From positions 4,867,751 through 4,931,750 of the forward strand of contig NC_084810.1 of assembly GCF_963583255.1 (NCBI RefSeq): a stretch of DNA of 64,000 bases, read 5' to 3'. This document shows positions 44,690 through 56,820 of this stretch, piece after piece (the stretch's first letter is position 1; every line of letters begins with the position of its first letter). The notes under the pieces are model-generated. The model did not search any database. It was given only the letters and a program-made list of their open reading frames with translations, and was not told the DNA's origin. Source of the stretch: Pyrus communis (Eukaryota; Streptophyta; Magnoliopsida; Rosales; Rosaceae). The position numbers and the translations under genes were made by a program.

Positions 44690-44840
44690 ATACTATAATA
44701 ATTATATATATATATATTTTTATATATACACACACAATTATATTTTATATATAATATTATATACTATAACAATTATGTGTGTATGTGTATATATATATTA
44801 AATTAAATTTAGAAAATTTGAAAAAAATGATATAATATAT
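44690..44840. repeat. AT/TG dinucleotide-rich low-complexity tract
   Basis: Mixed TA, AC and TG dinucleotide runs, including TATATATATATATA and GTGTGTATGTGTATATATAT, directly before the LINE begins. Confidence 0.8.
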
Positions 44841-44844
44841 TTTT

Positions 44845-45764
44845 GAATGGTACATTCATTTTTCTACTGAAGACGACATGAGGCGCGTTTGGGGTGGAGG
44901 CACTTGTACGTTAGCACAAGGAATTTTTCGTCTATCTCAATGGCAACCAGATTTTAAACCTAGTAATGTGCTCCCACAATCGCATGCCCAGGTTTGGGTT
45001 AAAATATATGGCTTAAGCCAAGAGTACTGGCACCCACGTCATTTAATGGAAATTGCTCGTGCCATTGGCACTCCTCTGCATCTTGACAAGGCCACTCGTG
45101 AACGTCTGTATGGGTACTATGCTCAAATTTTGGTTGATGTTGATCTCTCTGGTGATTTACCTGCTTCGATCATGGTTGAGAGAGAAAATCACAGCTTCCC
45201 AGTTGAAATTGTTTATGAAAACGTCCCTTCTGAATGTGGGCATTGTGGTTTGATTGGCCATGATGCTCCTCAATGTCGTCAACTCCAAAAACAAAATCAA
45301 ACCAGAGGCCGTTCTCTTAGCAGGGCTCCTATACTCCTCGTGAGTATCGTCATATGAATAGAGTTAATGCTGCTACAAAAGCTATAGGGACCACTCAACA
45401 AAATATTGATGGTAGTCCAATGATTCCTGCTGCTTCCAATGATCTAATTATTAATGAAAAAGAGGTTTTGGAGAATGATTCACATCCTGGGATTAGTGCT
45501 CCTCCCCGTCCTCAGTACCGTCCTTTTAATTGTATTATTGAACCTTCAGATGCTATAGAGACCAGTCAACCAATTATTGATGGTGCTCCAAATATTCACG
45601 CTGCTGCTATTGGTTTTATTAGCCATGAAAATGAGGTTTTGGGGAATTGTTTAGCACCTATTAATGGTGCTCCTCCTGTCTTGGAATATATTAATTCTAT
45701 AGGGAAACATAATGATAATGATGGGGCATCCACTAATGTCAGCGATGGTGGGACTACTGATATG
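44845..45764 (+). pseudogene. LINE (L1-type) ORF1, first part
   Basis: The open frame can be followed back from the ATG at 44878 to about 44848 (IHFSTEDDMRRVW), so that ATG is internal and the element is 5'-truncated. The protein has the DUF4283-like core (FRLSQWQPDFKPSN, VWVKIYGLS.EYWHPRHL) and a CCHC zinc knuckle (CGHCGLIGHDAPQC), typical of plant L1 ORF1 RNA-binding proteins. A one-base loss near 45329 shifts the frame. Reading resumes in the next frame (from 45354) and continues to the Copia insertion at 45765, then in frame on the far side from 50701. Confidence 0.8.
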
Positions 45765-46190
45765 TGTTGGAAATTCAAATCAAAACAGGTTGCTATTGTT
45801 GAAAATCAATGTCAAAGTTAGGCAATGTTAGGTATGGTTGAATAAAAATTATTAGGTGCAATTAATGTGTTTTGTGTGGTAATAAATAATCTTAGTTTAA
45901 TCATTTGGTTTGCTCTAAATACCCAAGTTCTCAAGCATTGTAAATCATCTCATCCGAATCCCACTTCCAATTGTGAAGAAGCTTGTAAGCTTTCTTATTC
46001 CAACAGTTTGTAAACTTTTCATATATCAAAGTCCAAGTGTTTTGCCAAAGCTTGTTGCTTCCCTCCTTTCTCTATTTCTTTCTTTGTCCAATTTTATTTG
46101 AGAGTGCAAAGTGAAAGAGGTGTGATAGAGTTTGTAAACTTATCACCCACATATTTTGGTATTGAGTTAGTAAACTGTCAAATACCAACA
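45765..46190 (+). repeat. Copia 5' LTR
   Basis: Identical to the 3' LTR except at three bases. One difference falls in the TATA box: TCTAAATA at 45914-45921 versus TATAAATA at 50419-50426. Confidence 0.95.
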
Positions 46191-46191
46191 A

Positions 46192-46205
46192 TTGGTATCA
46201 GAGCC
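46192..46205 (+). promoter_or_regulatory. Copia primer-binding site
   Basis: TTGGTATCAGAGCC, complementary to the 3' end of initiator tRNA-Met, placed two bases after the LTR end. Confidence 0.9.
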
Positions 46206-46234
46206 AGAATACCATTCTGGCAGGTGCAGCAGTT

Positions 46235-49200
46235 ATGGCGTCCAACTTAGTGCAACTCCAAGTTCCCACATTGAAGAAAGAAAATTATGAAAGATGGTGC
46301 ATCCAATTCAAAACATTGTTTGGATCACAGGAGCTATGGGAAGTTGTCAGTAGTGGGTATGTTGTACCCACTGCCGAGCAAGAAGCCGTATATACTGCGG
46401 ATCAAAGGAACACTCTCAAGGACTTACGAAAGAAGGACCAAAATGCGTTGTATCTTCTATACCAGGGTTTGGAAGATTCAACGTTCGAGAAGGTTGCAGA
46501 AGCAACAACGAGCAAGCAAGTATGGGATACACTCAGTACAATCTACAAAGGAGTAGATCGAGTCAAGAAAGTGAGGTTACAATCACTTCGAGCAGATTTT
46601 GAAACTGCTCATATGAATGAAGGGGAGAGCATCTCCGACTATCACTCAAGGCTCATTGTGATAGTAAATCAGATGAGGAGAAATGGCGAGAGACTCGATG
46701 AAGTACGAGTTGTGGAGAAGATACTCCGGTCACTCACATCTAAGTTTGAGCATGTGGTGACTGCCATTGAGGAATCCAAGGATTTGGAGGTGATGAGCGC
46801 AGAAGAGCTACTAGGATCCCTCCTAGTTCACGAGCAACGCATTCAGAAGAATGCAAGCCCCACAACGCTAGAGCAAGCTTTGGAGTCAAAGTTGAATATT
46901 GACAAACCAAATAAAGGTTGTGGGCAGTGGAACTCACGTCGTGGGAGCTCATCCAACCGTAGCCGAGGACGAGCCCGAGGAAGAGGTCGAGGCTATGCAC
47001 AAAATCAAGGTCAGTCTCAGGAGTGGAGATCTACTCGAGGAAAGGCGCATATCCAGTGTCACAACTGTAAGCAATATGGACATTATGCCAATCAATGTTC
47101 ACATAAAAATGGTGAGCATGTCAACATGGCAGAATCAAGTGGAAATACTGATGAAGAACTTACAGTCTTACTAGCACACCATGATTCCAGTAGCCAACAA
47201 GATGTTTGGTATTTGGACTCTGGTGCAAGCAATCACATGTGTGGAAAGAAGGAGTTTTTTGCCGAACTCAAAGAAGGGGCCTATGGATCTGTAAGTCTTG
47301 GTGACTCCTCAAAGTTGCCAGTTGAAGGCAAAGGGAAGATCAAGATCATCCAAAAGGATGGAAGAGAAGAATACATCTCCGATACCTACTACATACCAGG
47401 TATGAAGAGCAACATTCTGAGCATTGGTCAACTGCTCCAGAAAGGGTACATTATACATATGGAGAACATGCTTCTCACTCTCAGGAATGCAAGGAGAAAG
47501 CTTATTGCACGTGTTCGAATGTCAAAGAACCGGATGTTTCCGTTGAATTTGAACACAAAGATTGGAAGCTGCAACATCGGTGTAATGGAAGATGAGTCAT
47601 GGAAATGGCATCTTCGATTTGGCCATCTTAATTTCAATGGCCTAAAGTTGCTGTCAAGTGGAGGAATGGTTCGTGGTCTACCCCAGATTGAAGCCACACG
47701 CCAAGTATGTGAAGGTTGTGTGCTTGGCAAGCAAGCACGACTATCGTTCCCTGTTGGTGATACATGGAGAGCAAAGGCACCACTGCAGTTGGTGCACACA
47801 GATATATGTGGTCCATTGGATCCCATGTCTTATGGAGGTAATAGGTATTTTGTTACCTTCATTGATGATTTCAGTAGAAAGACTTGGGTCTATTTTCTCA
47901 AGGAGAAGTCAGCTGCCCTAAAAATTTTCAAGGAGTTCAAGGCACTCACAGAGGCAGAAAGTAACCACAAGCTTGTGGCTGTGAGATCAGATAGAGGTGG
48001 AGAGTACACCTCCAATGCTTTCCAAGCATACTGCAAGGAGCAAGGAATTAGGCATCAACTTACTGCTGCCTATACCCCACAGCAAAATGGGATAGCCGAA
48101 AGAAAGAATCGAACCATCCTTGACATGACAAGGTCCATGCTTAAGGAGAAGAATTTGCCAAAAGAGTTATGGGCAGAAGCTGTAGCTTGTTCGATTTATT
48201 TGTTGAATCGATGTCCAACAAAGAGTGTCAAGAGGATGACACCACAAGAGGCTTGGAGTGGATACAAGCCGAATGTTACACACCTAAGAATTTTTGGGTG
48301 TGTTGCATATGCTCAAGTTCCAGAAGCCAAGAGGAGGAAACTTGATGATAGAGGTGAGAAGTGTGTGTTTGTGGGCTATAGTGAAGAGTCCAAGGCATAC
48401 AAGCTCTACAACCCACTAACTGGCAAACTAGTGGTTAGTAGAGATGTCATCTTCAGTGAGGAAGAGACATGGACGTGGAACAACAAAGAAGTCAGTAAAG
48501 AGAAGATCGTCTCCACTGATTTTGAAGAACCAGAAGTTGTACCACCGATTGAGCAACAGCCTGCTCAAACAATGACAACAACTCCAGTGCACAGAATTGC
48601 AAGGAGTGGTCCTACATCTAGTGAGGAAAGCAGCTCCTCAACTCCAGTGAGGTTAAGGAGTCTCACAGAGATTTATGGACAAGAAGAAGAAAAAGAAACC
48701 AACCTTTTCTGCTTGTATGCAGACCACGAGCCTTTCTCATTCAATGAAGCTGTGGAAGAAGATTGTTGGAAGAAAGCCATGGAAGAAGAGATCCATGCCA
48801 TCGAGAAGAATGACACTTGGGAGCTGACAAAGCTCCCACCAAATCAGAAGGCTATTGGTGTCAAGTGGGTTTACAAGATCAAACGCACTGCAGATGGGAG
48901 TGTGGATCGATACAAATCAAGGCTTGTAGCAAAGGGCTACAAACAGAAGTATGGAGTGGACTATGATGAAGTCTATGCTTCAGTTGCGAGACTTGACACG
49001 GTAAGATTGCTAATCTCTCTTGCCGCACATCATAAATGGAAAATTTATCAACTAGATGTCAAGTCAGCCTTCCTTAATGGAGTACTTGAGGAAGAAGTGT
49101 ACGTGGAACAACCGGAAGGCTTCCAAGTACAAGGAGAAGAAGATAAGGTGTATCGTTTGAAGAAGGCTTTGTACGGCCTCAAGCAAGCACCACGAGCTTG

Positions 49201-50257
49201 GAACTCAAGGATCGACAACTACCTTCACCAAAATGGATTTCAGAAATGTCCATACGAGCATTCAGTTTACATGAAGAATGGTGAAAAAGGGGAGTTCTTA
49301 ATTATTTGTCTCTATGTAGATGATTTATTGTTTACAGGAAACAATGAGGCAATGTTCCATGAGTTCAAGCAATCCATGTTCAGTGAATTCGAGATGACTG
49401 ACAATGGATTAATGTCATACTTTCTTGGCATAGAAGTGAAGCAAGAAAGTGATGGTATCTACATCTCTCAACAAAGGTACATGAGAGACATATTGAAGAA
49501 GTTCAATATGGACAAATGCAACACTGTCAATACCCCAGTCGCAACTGGATTGAAGCTGTCCAAAGGAGGAGAGGGTGAGTTTGTAAACTCAACAGTGTAC
49601 AAAAGCCTCGTTGGAAGCCTAAGGTACCTTACAATCACAAGACCTGATATAGTTTATGGTGTTGGACTCGTGAGTCGATACATGGAAACACCAAGGGAGT
49701 CTCATTGGCTGGCCGCCAAGAGAATTTTGAGGTACATAAGAGGTACTCTAAACTATGGTCTATTTTATAATTTTGGTGAAGATGCAAAATTATTTGGTTA
49801 TTCAGATAGTGATTGGGGAGGTGACCAAGATGAAAGGAAAAACACAACTGGCTATGTGTTTTTTCTAGGATCAACAGCTTTCTCATGGACTTCAAAGAAG
49901 CAATCAATTGTTGCTTTGTCATCATGTGAAGCCGAGTATGTTGCTGTAACCTCAACCGTGTGTGAGGCAATTTGGTTAAGAAATCTGTTGAAGTCAGTGT
50001 GTCATCCACAAGTGGAATCGACTGTGATTCACGTAGATAACGTGTCTGCAATCAAACTTGCAAAGAATCCTGTTCAACATGGAAGGAGCAAGCACATTGA
50101 TACCAGGTTCCATTTTCTAAGGGATCATGTGAAGCAAAAGACAATTGAACTTGTCTACTGTCACACCAAGGAACAAGTGGCAGACATCTTCACAAAGCCA
50201 TTGCCAATTGAAACATTCCGGCTACTGCGTGAAATGCTAGGAATGAAGGCGTTTTGA
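46235..50257 (+). CDS. Copia gag-pol polyprotein, 1340 aa, intact
   Basis: A single ATG-to-TGA frame encodes, in order: a UBN2-type gag (about residues 1-200); a basic RG-rich stretch; the CCHC knuckle [14 protein letters not shown] (from residue 275); the aspartic protease site LDSGAS (Asp 328); the integrase zinc region [10 protein letters not shown] (about 454) with CEGCVLGK; the integrase core with Asp 523, Asp 586 and Glu 622, the last two separated by exactly 35 residues; reverse transcriptase with YVDD at 1027-1030; and RNase H with SSCEAEY near 1232. The order protease-integrase-RT-RNase H is Copia. All catalytic residues I can place are present and no stop or shift interrupts them, so the protein could be functional. 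The upstream LTR TATA box is altered, which may limit expression. Length and architecture resemble Tnt1-like elements. Confidence 0.97.
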   Translation: MASNLVQLQVPTLKKENYERWCIQFKTLFGSQELWEVVSSGYVVPTAEQEAVYTADQRNTLKDLRKKDQNALYLLYQGLEDSTFEKVAEATTSKQVWDTLSTIYKGVDRVKKVRLQSLRADFETAHMNEGESISDYHSRLIVIVNQMRRNGERLDEVRVVEKILRSLTSKFEHVVTAIEESKDLEVMSAEELLGSLLVHEQRIQKNASPTTLEQALESKLNIDKPNKGCGQWNSRRGSSSNRSRGRARGRGRGYAQNQGQSQEWRSTRGKAHIQCHNCKQYGHYANQCSHKNGEHVNMAESSGNTDEELTVLLAHHDSSSQQDVWYLDSGASNHMCGKKEFFAELKEGAYGSVSLGDSSKLPVEGKGKIKIIQKDGREEYISDTYYIPGMKSNILSIGQLLQKGYIIHMENMLLTLRNARRKLIARVRMSKNRMFPLNLNTKIGSCNIGVMEDESWKWHLRFGHLNFNGLKLLSSGGMVRGLPQIEATRQVCEGCVLGKQARLSFPVGDTWRAKAPLQLVHTDICGPLDPMSYGGNRYFVTFIDDFSRKTWVYFLKEKSAALKIFKEFKALTEAESNHKLVAVRSDRGGEYTSNAFQAYCKEQGIRHQLTAAYTPQQNGIAERKNRTILDMTRSMLKEKNLPKELWAEAVACSIYLLNRCPTKSVKRMTPQEAWSGYKPNVTHLRIFGCVAYAQVPEAKRRKLDDRGEKCVFVGYSEESKAYKLYNPLTGKLVVSRDVIFSEEETWTWNNKEVSKEKIVSTDFEEPEVVPPIEQQPAQTMTTTPVHRIARSGPTSSEESSSSTPVRLRSLTEIYGQEEEKETNLFCLYADHEPFSFNEAVEEDCWKKAMEEEIHAIEKNDTWELTKLPPNQKAIGVKWVYKIKRTADGSVDRYKSRLVAKGYKQKYGVDYDEVYASVARLDTVRLLISLAAHHKWKIYQLDVKSAFLNGVLEEEVYVEQPEGFQVQGEEDKVYRLKKALYGLKQAPRAWNSRIDNYLHQNGFQKCPYEHSVYMKNGEKGEFLIICLYVDDLLFTGNNEAMFHEFKQSMFSEFEMTDNGLMSYFLGIEVKQESDGIYISQQRYMRDILKKFNMDKCNTVNTPVATGLKLSKGGEGEFVNSTVYKSLVGSLRYLTITRPDIVYGVGLVSRYMETPRESHWLAAKRILRYIRGTLNYGLFYNFGEDAKLFGYSDSDWGGDQDERKNTTGYVFFLGSTAFSWTSKKQSIVALSSCEAEYVAVTSTVCEAIWLRNLLKSVCHPQVESTVIHVDNVSAIKLAKNPVQHGRSKHIDTRFHFLRDHVKQKTIELVYCHTKEQVADIFTKPLPIETFRLLREMLGMKAF

Positions 50258-50269
50258 TTTGAGGAGGTG

Positions 50270-50695
50270 TGTTGGAAATTCAAATCAAAACAGGTTGCTA
50301 TTGTTGAAAATCAATGTCAAAGTTAGGCAATGTTAGGTATGGTTGAATAAAAATTATTAGGTGCAATTAATGTGTTTTGTGTGGTAATAAATAATCTTAG
50401 TTTAATCATTTGGTTTGCTATAAATACCCAAGTTCTCAAGCATTGTAAATCATCCCATCCGAATCCCACTTCCAATTGTGAAGAAGCTTGTAAGCTTTCT
50501 TATTCCAACAGTTTGTAAACTTTTCATATATCAAAGTCCAAGTGTTTTGCCAAAGCTTGTTGCTTCCCTCCTTTCTCTATTTCTTTCTTTGTCCAATTTT
50601 ATTTGAGAGTGCAAAGTGAAAGAGGTGTGATAGAGTTTGTAAACTTATCACCCACATATTTTGGTATTGAGTGAGTAAACTGTCAAATACCAACA
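50270..50695 (+). repeat. Copia 3' LTR
   Basis: Carries the intact TATAAATA at 50419-50426. It begins directly after the purine tract GAGGAGGTG. Confidence 0.95.
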
Positions 50696-50700
50696 ATATG

Positions 50701-51045
50701 GTCCCTAATTCTCCTGGTTTTGATTCTGATCAGCGGAAAAATGATATAAGTGTACCTGAGGTTGACTCTTCTGGCCCTCCTTCTGGCTTTGAACATCGGA
50801 ATACGTTAAGTCCAATGGTTGAGGATGAGGTACGTCGTGTTTCCTCTTGGTATGATATGGCTCAATCTGATTTAGGTGTTGCACCAGTTGATGTTACGGT
50901 AAATATTGATGCTATGCTTGGAATGACTCCGGTTCTTTCTAAGTCCCAAAAGAGGCGTATGCGAAAGAAGACGCGTGATGGTGATTTACGTCCCGAGCCC
51001 ATAGAGACAAGGGCTAGGTCTGCTTTGTTACGTCCTTCCTCATGA
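50701..51045 (+). pseudogene. LINE ORF1, last part
   Basis: It continues ORF1 in frame after the Copia target-site duplication (MVPNSPGFDSDQ onward) and ends in a basic segment (SQKRRMRKKTRDG) with a TGA at 51043-51045. The stop overlaps the ORF2 ATG in ATGA (51042-51045), a compact ORF1/ORF2 junction. Confidence 0.75.
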
Positions 51046-54000
51046 AAGTTATTTATTGGAATATTTGGGGTGTTGCTAATCGCCCTACACGTAGAAGTTT
51101 ACGTAGTATCGTTCGGAAGTACTCTCCAGATTTTCTTTGCTTGGCTGAACCAATGACTTATTTTTCTCGAATCAAACAAACTTATTGGCGTTCTATTGGT
51201 ATGCATTTGGTGGGTGTCAACGATCGTGCGTCTTGCCTTCCAAGTTCTTTGGGGTTTTTTGTTCAATTAATGTTTCTTCTCCTACTGTGGTTTCAATTTC
51301 TAACCAACATATTTTCATTCAGTTTTTTAATAATGGTGTTCTTAACAATGGTGCGTGCTTCTTGGGATTCTTTTTCTATTTATGGCTGCCCAATGTTTAT
51401 TTTGCAAGCTAAGCTTAAATTGTTGAAGCCTATTCTCAAATCTTGGAATTTGAATGTGTTTGGGAATGTCAACGCAAAGGTGGATGCGGCTCGTGCTTCT
51501 CTTGAGGCAATACAACTTGAAATATCAACTGGGGGGTTTTCTGAGGATCGTTATGCTGCAGAGATACAAGCTCATTCTTGTCTTTCTCAAGCTCTTATAG
51601 TTCAAGGAAAATTCTCGAGTGACAAAGCTCGTGTCCATTGGTTGCGTGATGTTGATCGGAACACAAATTATTTTCGGAATCTTGCTAAAATTCGACGTGC
51701 TAAGAATTTTATCTCTTCTTTACGAGTTGGTCCCAGTTTGGAGGATGATGTTCATGTTTTACGCACTCATGTTGTTGAGCACTTCTCCATTGCTTTTACT
51801 GATGATGGCAGCATAATGGATACTGGTTTAATTTCTCGACTTATTCCGTCCTTGGTGACCGACTCTGAAAATGCTTCTCTGCTTACTATTCCTACATTTG
51901 AAGAGGTAAAAAATCCATTTTTTCAATGGACCCTGGTAGCGCTCCTGGTCCTGACGGTTACGGTGGTCATTTTTTCCGGACCACATGGGATTTTATTAGC
52001 GGTGATGTGGTCCAAGCAGTTCGATCTTTCTTTATATCAGGTTATATCCTTCCCAATCTCAATTGTAGTTTTGTAACGCTGATTCCAAAAACTCAAGAAG
52101 CTGATTCTATTTCACAGTTTCGCCCCATTGCCATGACTAATTTTATGTTTAAAGTGATTACCAAAATTTTGGCATATCGTCTTGCTCCTATTGCAGCTCG
52201 GATCATTGTTCCAAATTAGTTTGCTTTTCTCAAAGGTCGTCATATTTCCGACTGATTACTTCTTGCTTCGGAATGTATTAATTTGCTTGACAATAAATGC
52301 TATGGGGGCAATGTCGCAATTAAGTTTGATGTTGCTAAAGCTTTTGACACTCTTAGTTGGGATTTCCTGACTCGAGTGCTTCAGGCTTTTGGTTTTCATT
52401 CTTCCTTTGTTCAGTGGATTAGCTCTACTCTTCATTCAGCGCGTTTATCAATCCTTTTTAATGGCTTTCCGGTGGGCTTTTTCAGTTGCAGTCGTGGTGT
52501 TCGTCAGGGTGATCCACTTTCGCCTCTTCTTTTCTGTATTGCTCAAGAAGTTCTTAGTAGAGGTATTTCTGAATTGGTGCATTCAGGTTGCATTCATCCT
52601 ATCTCTTCGTGTTCAAGCTCCATCTCATGTTCTATATGCTGATGATATCATAGTTTTTTGTAAAGGAGATAAGCGTAGTTTGAGGAATCTCATGGCTTTC
52701 ATGGATGAATATGGCTTGAATTCTGGGCAACATATCAATAAGCAAAAATCTAGAGTGTATATTGGGAAAGCTGCATTTCATCGTCGTTCCCAAATTGTTT
52801 CTTGGCTTGGTGTAAATTTGGGGGACCTTCCTTTTATTTATCTTGGTGTTCCTCTTTTTCGCGGTCGTCCAAAAAGGGTTTATTTCCAATCATTGGCTGA
52901 TAGAGTGTGTCAACGGATGTCTCAATGGAGAGGACGTTCGTTGTCTGTGGCTGGACGTGTTGCTCTAATTAAATCGGTTGTTATTAGTATGCTTTCTCAT
53001 AGTTTTTCAGTTTACCGATGGCCTTCTACTGTTTTGGTGCAAGTCAGAAATTGGGCTCGTGATTTTATCTGGACAAGTTGTGCGGACTCTCGTGGTTTTT
53101 CGACGGTTTCATGGAAGAGGTGTTGTGCTCCACTGAATGAGGGTGGTCTTGGCATTCGGAATTTCGCTTCTTTGAATCAGGCTTTTCTGCTGAAAATTTT
53201 TCTACTTTGACTTCTTCATTTTTTCACGGTCGGTTTTCAGTAACCCTGGTTTGCCCTCCTCCTCGTATAAGACTTCTTCTATATGGCCTGGTCTTCGTCC
53301 TCTTTTCTCTGAATTACAACAGAACTCACGTTGGATTATTGGTTCAGGTAAAAACGTTTCTTTTTGGCATGCCAATTTGTTGGATAAATCCTTAATTGAA
53401 GTTTTAAACATTCCAAATGCTTTGGGTAAAACTTTGCATGCGTGGGTCTCCAATTTTATTATTGATGGGAATTGGATATGTCCTGCCTCTCTCCATGATA
53501 GTTTACATCTTATTTGGGGTCAAATTTGTTCTATTTGTTTACCTAAGACTACTGAAATTGATGATACTTTGATTTGGACTGATTCTTCTGATGGTCATCT
53601 CACGCTTTCTTGTGCGTATGATATTAAACGAAGCAAGCAACCTTTGGTGGTTTGGGACCGTTGGGTTTGGAATTCTTGTTTTCGTCCTAGAAATTCTCTT
53701 TTTCTATGGAAATTCATGCATGGGAAAATTGTTACAAATTCTTTATTACAGGATAGAGGTTTTGCTCTTGCCTCCATGTGTTCCCTTTGTGGCTCAAATG
53801 TGGAAACTCCGAGACATTTGTTTTTTTAATGTTCTTTCTCATGTCAGGTTTGGTCTTTATGTTTAAATTGGTTTGGGATGATCTCTAACTTTTATGATAT
53901 TATGACCTTCTTCACTTATCCTATTCGCAAAGGCTATGGCTCTCAGATTCAACTTCTATGGTGGGGTTTAATTGGAGCTTGTTTATATTGTCTATGCACA

Positions 54001-54512
54001 ACACGTAATAAGCTTCGTTTTGACGATATTCGACCTTCCATTACTGCTATTGCTCACTCAATTAATTTTCAGCTCCTTAAATTGATTCGCTGAGCAAGGG
54101 AAACATGAAAAATTATGTGGAAGAACTTTGTATTCTTCGCGCTATTGGTTTGTCTGGTCGTCCTGCCAAGTCACCTTGTGTTATTGAAGTTTTATGGAAA
54201 CCACCTTCTCTACATTGGGTCAAAGTGAATACTGATGGTGCAGCTCGTGGATCACCAGGATTGACTGGTACTGGCGGTATCTTTTGTGATCATTTTGGTT
54301 CATGCGTAGGGTGTTTTGCTACTTCTTTAGGGGTGGCCAACTCTGTTGAAGCTAAATTGCATGCTGTAATTCATCCGGTAAACTTAGCTTGGGAGAAGGG
54401 TTGGCGTTCTCTTTGGATTGAGTGTGATTCATCCTTGGCTGTTCTTTTCACTTCTGCTTCTCATAAAACAAAAACTAACCTCTTCGCTGCACAAGCGAGA
54501 AGCCTTTTTTAA
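51042..54512 (+). pseudogene. LINE (L1-type) ORF2: endonuclease, reverse transcriptase, zf-RVT, RNase H
   Basis: It starts with an endonuclease amino end (WNIWG, LCLAEP). The later endonuclease motifs are missing: the sequence jumps from a NNGV.NNGACFLGF-like stretch to the post-endonuclease linker. RT motifs are spread over several frames: APGPDGYGGHFF, SFVTLIPK, FRPIAMTN, KFDVAKAFDTLSWDFL, GVRQGDPLSPLLF and YADD at 52635-52646. A CAG-to-TAG-type stop lies near 52217 and a TGA near 52252. A zf-RVT region (FLWKFMHGKI, CSLCG...ETPRHLFF) lies at about 53690-53826. An RNase H domain (VNTDGAARGSPG, EAKLHAV, IECDSS) lies at 54105-54512. At least five frame changes make it inactive. No clear poly(A) tail was found. 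Confidence 0.85.
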
Positions 54513-54978
54513 TCACGGAGGCTATGCACCTCCCCTTAAGAATATGTTTGCTTTAGTTATTTTTCTAATTGTGAACGTTATTATTTTGTAAGAAATTATT
54601 TATTGAAGTGTGCATGTGAGGCCCTTTCCTTATCATATTTGGCATTAAAAAATTTCGTATGCTTTCCTTTTTCAATCATGTTGTGATAAGTTCTTCTACA
54701 ATTGTGTTACAAACTATCACATGCTCTCTAATTACCTACATAGCCAAGACTTACTCTCTACCATGAAAAAAATAAATCAACTCGGGTTTGTAAAGAAAAA
54801 CACTCCTCAAAACCATTCTCGCTGGATATCTTCATATGAAAATATTTTGTGGCAAGAGGAACTAAATAAATGTTAACAAATAGTTTAATTACCACAAAAA
54901 GTTAAAACAACCAAAACAGAATAGAACAAAATTATTTTCAAAATTGCATACCAATTGATTGTTTGCAAGAATATTTTT

Positions 54979-54979
<1 letters not shown>
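54513..54979. other. LINE 3' flank and intergenic DNA
   Basis: Probably LINE 3' untranslated sequence at first; the end of the element is not clear. No gene seen. Confidence 0.4.

Positions 54980-55050
<71 letters not shown>
54980..55050. repeat. (CT)n microsatellite, about 35 repeats
   Basis: An uninterrupted CT run of about 71 bp. The Arg-Glu repeat frame on the opposite strand is an artefact of this run. Confidence 0.98.
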
Positions 55051-55054
<4 letters not shown>

Positions 55055-55290
55055 TGGTTTGTAGCAATTAACTGGACACAGAAAAGTTATATCACAATAC
55101 TTTCTTCTTAATTTCATTTTGTTGTAACTCAAACCAAATTTTCCCGACAACCATGAAGCTAAAATAGTATCAAACAACACACCTATGAAAGAAAAAAATG
55201 TCTGCCAACATAAAAGTGAAGTCGTGCGCATGATCGCCGCACAACGCCTTTTACATGCTTCCCTCCTAGCAAAAATGTAAGGATGAAAGA

Positions 55291-55767
55291 GCCAATTTAG
55301 TCTATGAATGACTTTAGTGAAAATTAGGTCTCTAAATTATTTTTTCGGTAAAATAAGTTCCTATGTTCATTAAAAATTGCTAATTTCATCCTTACTATTA
55401 TATTCAAAGCTATTTTATCTAATTTTTCTTCAACTTAAATCACTTGTCACACTTTAGAGTGTAATACTGTATTTTTCTCGCCTATAAGCCCTTAACATTT
55501 CATATAGATTGTGAATCTAACGTCTAATTTACCATCCAAAGTTAACTCATACATTATTTATTTATGAAAAATTACCAATCTATCCTCCAATGTAAATCTT
55601 ATGCAAGTAATGTGACTTAAATTAACGAAAAATTGAATATAATAGCTTCAAATATAATAATAGGGATGTAATTGACAGATTTTTATAATTCAATGACTAA
55701 TTTTTCTGAAAAAAATAGTTTAAAGACCTAATTTTCACTCGGGTGATAATTCAAGGACTAAATTGGC
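55291..55767. mobile_element. Long-TIR MITE, Mutator-like, copy B
   Basis: GCCAATTTAGTC at the left and GACTAAATTGGC at the right begin inverted repeats of about 60-70 bp. The whole is the inverse counterpart of 6796-7278. Non-coding. Confidence 0.75.
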
Positions 55768-56820
55768 AATTCACCCAAAATGGAACAGCAACGTAATTGA
55801 AGTAATTCATTTTGGATTGTCTCATGGGGTTTCTCCTCCTCCAGAATTCTAGACAATCACTGGTTCTCTTTCTCTGCAGAGAGGTTAGCAAGACTCGCGT
55901 CTATGGATTTCTTCCAGATTTTTCCTCTATGTTTTTAGCCGTAATTTAGACTTCAAATTCAACCTTGATAAGACATGATGGAAAAAGAAATCAACGCCAA
56001 AAAGTGCAAGAGAAGAGAAAAAAATAAATAAAGAAAAATACATGAGAGACTGAGATGATTGAGTTTTTGCTTCGTGGAAGAAAGAGAAAACCGAACGCAA
56101 TTGCTTAGAGCAGTTCCAAACCAAACCACGTTCATTTTTTCTCCTATGAATTACTACTGATTTTACCATTTTATCCTCATTTTCTAAACTTTTTGGTTTT
56201 TTATTGTAAAGGAAACAAAAGGTAATATTGGGTTTATTGAGTGTTTTACCTATTTGGGCTTCTCACCTTATAAAAATAGATACTAACGTCTCTGCACGTG
56301 CTCACGCGCATGCGAGAGACCTTTCTTTTTATCACAGGCACTACGCGTCCATACCTATCTAATCTGGAAAAAAAATAAAATAAAGAAAACAACTATATAA
56401 AAGAACGCAGAAAAATAAAAAACTGCTTGACAAAAGGTCGTATCTTTACTCGTCAACTTGTCACAAATTTGTGCAGTATTTGATTGTCTCCAAGTATTTT
56501 TCGGCTCTCTCTATATAGCATTCTCCATACCCATGTAGTTTGTACTTACATTAATTCCTAACTACATTTGGTATACATAGTTTAGTAGTAATACAAATTG
56601 GATTTATAGACTTGCAATGCCTAGGTTCGCGACATATATACTTGACCGTCTCTTATCCCAACTGTCGCGTCTTGATAATTTAATGGTAAGTTTAGTTCTA
56701 ATGCTTAAGTTCAAATACAAAGCAAGATGTGAAAGGCAAAATCTCCACAAACTCATTACAAAACATTGACAGTTTTAAAGATATTTTTACAACACATAAC
56801 ACATCCACAATGCGAGCTTA
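55768..56820. other. Intergenic DNA, no gene seen
   Basis: AT-rich; an open 80-codon minus-strand frame at 55927-56169 has no recognisable domain and is not called. Confidence 0.45.

Larger units (their letters stand above)
45765..50695 (+). mobile_element. Full-length Copia LTR retrotransposon nested in LINE ORF1
   Basis: The LTRs 45765-46190 and 50270-50695 (426 bp each) differ at three positions only. Both start TGTTGG and end CCAACA. The flanking ATATG at 45760-45764 and 50696-50700 is a perfect 5-bp target-site duplication. The primer-binding site TTGGTATCAGAGCC lies two bases after the 5' LTR, and GAGGAGG, a purine tract, lies just before the 3' LTR. It holds one uninterrupted gag-pol frame. 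Low LTR divergence (0.7%) means a recent insertion. Confidence 0.97.

Noticed and set aside
45596..45778. Antisense frames over LINE ORF1 and the Copia gag-pol
   Set aside because: They are shadows of the coding strand with no independent domains or promoters.
54885..55231. Minus-strand frames rich in Arg-Glu repeats
   Set aside because: Produced by the (CT)n microsatellite; no further coding evidence.
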